A stretch of DNA of 64,000 nt from Charina bottae (taxonomy: Eukaryota > Chordata > Lepidosauria > Squamata > Charinaidae), in NCBI GenBank assembly GCA_023362775.1, contig JALMGJ010000015.1, positions 13,006,501 to 13,070,500 on the forward strand, read 5' to 3'. This document shows positions 63,190 through 64,000 of this stretch, piece by piece (the first letter of the stretch is position 1; every line of letters starts with the position of its first letter). A program made the translations under genes and the position numbers. The notes below the pieces were generated by a model that did not search any database, had not been told where the DNA came from, and was given only the letters and a program-made list of their open reading frames with translations.

Positions 63190-64000
63190 TTAGCAGCAGA
63201 ACAAAAGAGAAAGGGCTAAATTGGTTTATTCAACTAAGTAATTTGGAATTAGAACACAAGCTGAATTTTAAAGGCTTTTAAGAACATAATCTGCCGTTTG
63301 TAAGTTCTTGCCATTTCGTATCATATAAAATTCATTTTTGGAATTTTACTGGCAGGAGCAAAGGGGAATCCAGGCAACATCTTTGACTTGAAACTTTCCT
63401 GCATTTTCCTGCAATTACTTCCTTTACTTACCATCTACTGAGAGAAAAACGAAATTGCTATACAACATCACATGTTTTGCTTACTTTTTTGAATAGCAAT
63501 TGCTCCACCAGCAGGTCATAATTCAAGCTGGTTTTAGCTCTTCTGTTTCAAAGGCAGTTTACCATACAGCTTGAATAAATACCAAAGATTTCTTACACGT
63601 GTGCAATTATGCACATGACTCTTGAGATCCTGCCCTTTTCATCTAATATTATGTCTTGCCCTTTCCCAAGGATTCACTTAAAGACAAAGCTTCACTACAG
63701 TCACAAATGTTGCAGGAAGTTAGTTTACAGCCAAAGCATCCTAACGTTGGCCAGTCAAAACTACTTTTCAGGATGTCTTCATTTCATATTATCAAAGGAT
63801 ATCATGAACTAAACCACCTCTTTTTATAATAAATAACCACCTTCATGCCAAACCATACGCAGATTTCCAATCTAAACAATTTGGTCCCAATCATTTTGAA
63901 GCACAAATTAGAAGCTCGCATTCACTTGAACATATAAAGATAATTTTTCAGAAAGCCCCTTTTTAAAAAGCATTTTGAATGTCATGGCCTACAGCTTCCA
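63190..64000. other. 3' edge, no gene recognised
   Basis: AT-rich sequence without recognisable repeats or domains. Confidence 0.4.

Noticed and set aside
53192..64000. CMTM4 coding exon
   Set aside because: Expected on the minus strand from synteny, but no minus-strand frame resembled MARVEL spans or the CMTM4 tail.

Overview
This is a vertebrate nuclear window, almost certainly from a squamate reptile (lizard or snake). The intron-split genes, CpG-island promoters and repeat content point that way: Sauria-type tRNA SINEs, Bov-B (RTE) and CR1/L2-type LINE ends, a Penelope-like element, several non-autonomous hAT families and a TA-flanked MITE. The gene order matches the human 16q21-q22 block BEAN1 - TK2 - CKLF/CMTM cluster, with one extra gene between BEAN1 and TK2. 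Species cannot be fixed from the sequence alone.

Layout. 1-2270: BEAN1 intron. 2271-2619: last coding exon of BEAN1 (+), with two PPxY motifs. 2620-8258: repeat-rich spacer, then a CpG island. 8259-10937: a complete two-exon SPATA2-family gene (+, 578 aa) with a PUB domain, a PIM-like motif and a small Cys/His cluster. 10938-15773: spacer and the likely 3' UTR of TK2. 15774-28706: nine coding exons of mitochondrial thymidine kinase 2 (TK2, minus strand); all splice phases join, and the first (targeting-peptide) exon probably lies in the CpG island at 32.25-32.8 kb but could not be delimited. 36974-41779: a complete four-exon CKLF-type MARVEL gene (+, 134 aa). 45325-53191: a complete five-exon CMTM3 (+, 172 aa). 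53192-64000: CMTM3 3' flank and a repeat-poor region with no recognisable exon, containing a decayed mariner transposon.

The protein-coding genes are housekeeping or signalling genes, not a pathway: a NEDD4-binding membrane protein, a probable CYLD/LUBAC adaptor of the SPATA2 type, a mitochondrial nucleoside salvage kinase and two tetraspan MARVEL proteins. TK2 and the CKLF-type gene are divergently oriented with about 4.4 kb between them.

Much of the non-coding sequence is transposon-derived and many insertions can be read precisely from target-site duplications. The most notable are a Penelope-like element with an intact RT/GIY-YIG frame and a terminal-only relative next to the TK2 CpG island; a U2 snRNA/tRNA-SINE chimeric retrocopy; two repeats with internally amplified units (61 bp and 102 bp periods); and a family of near-perfect palindromic hAT-type MITEs with 8-bp duplications. 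All identifications are by reading, without database search.
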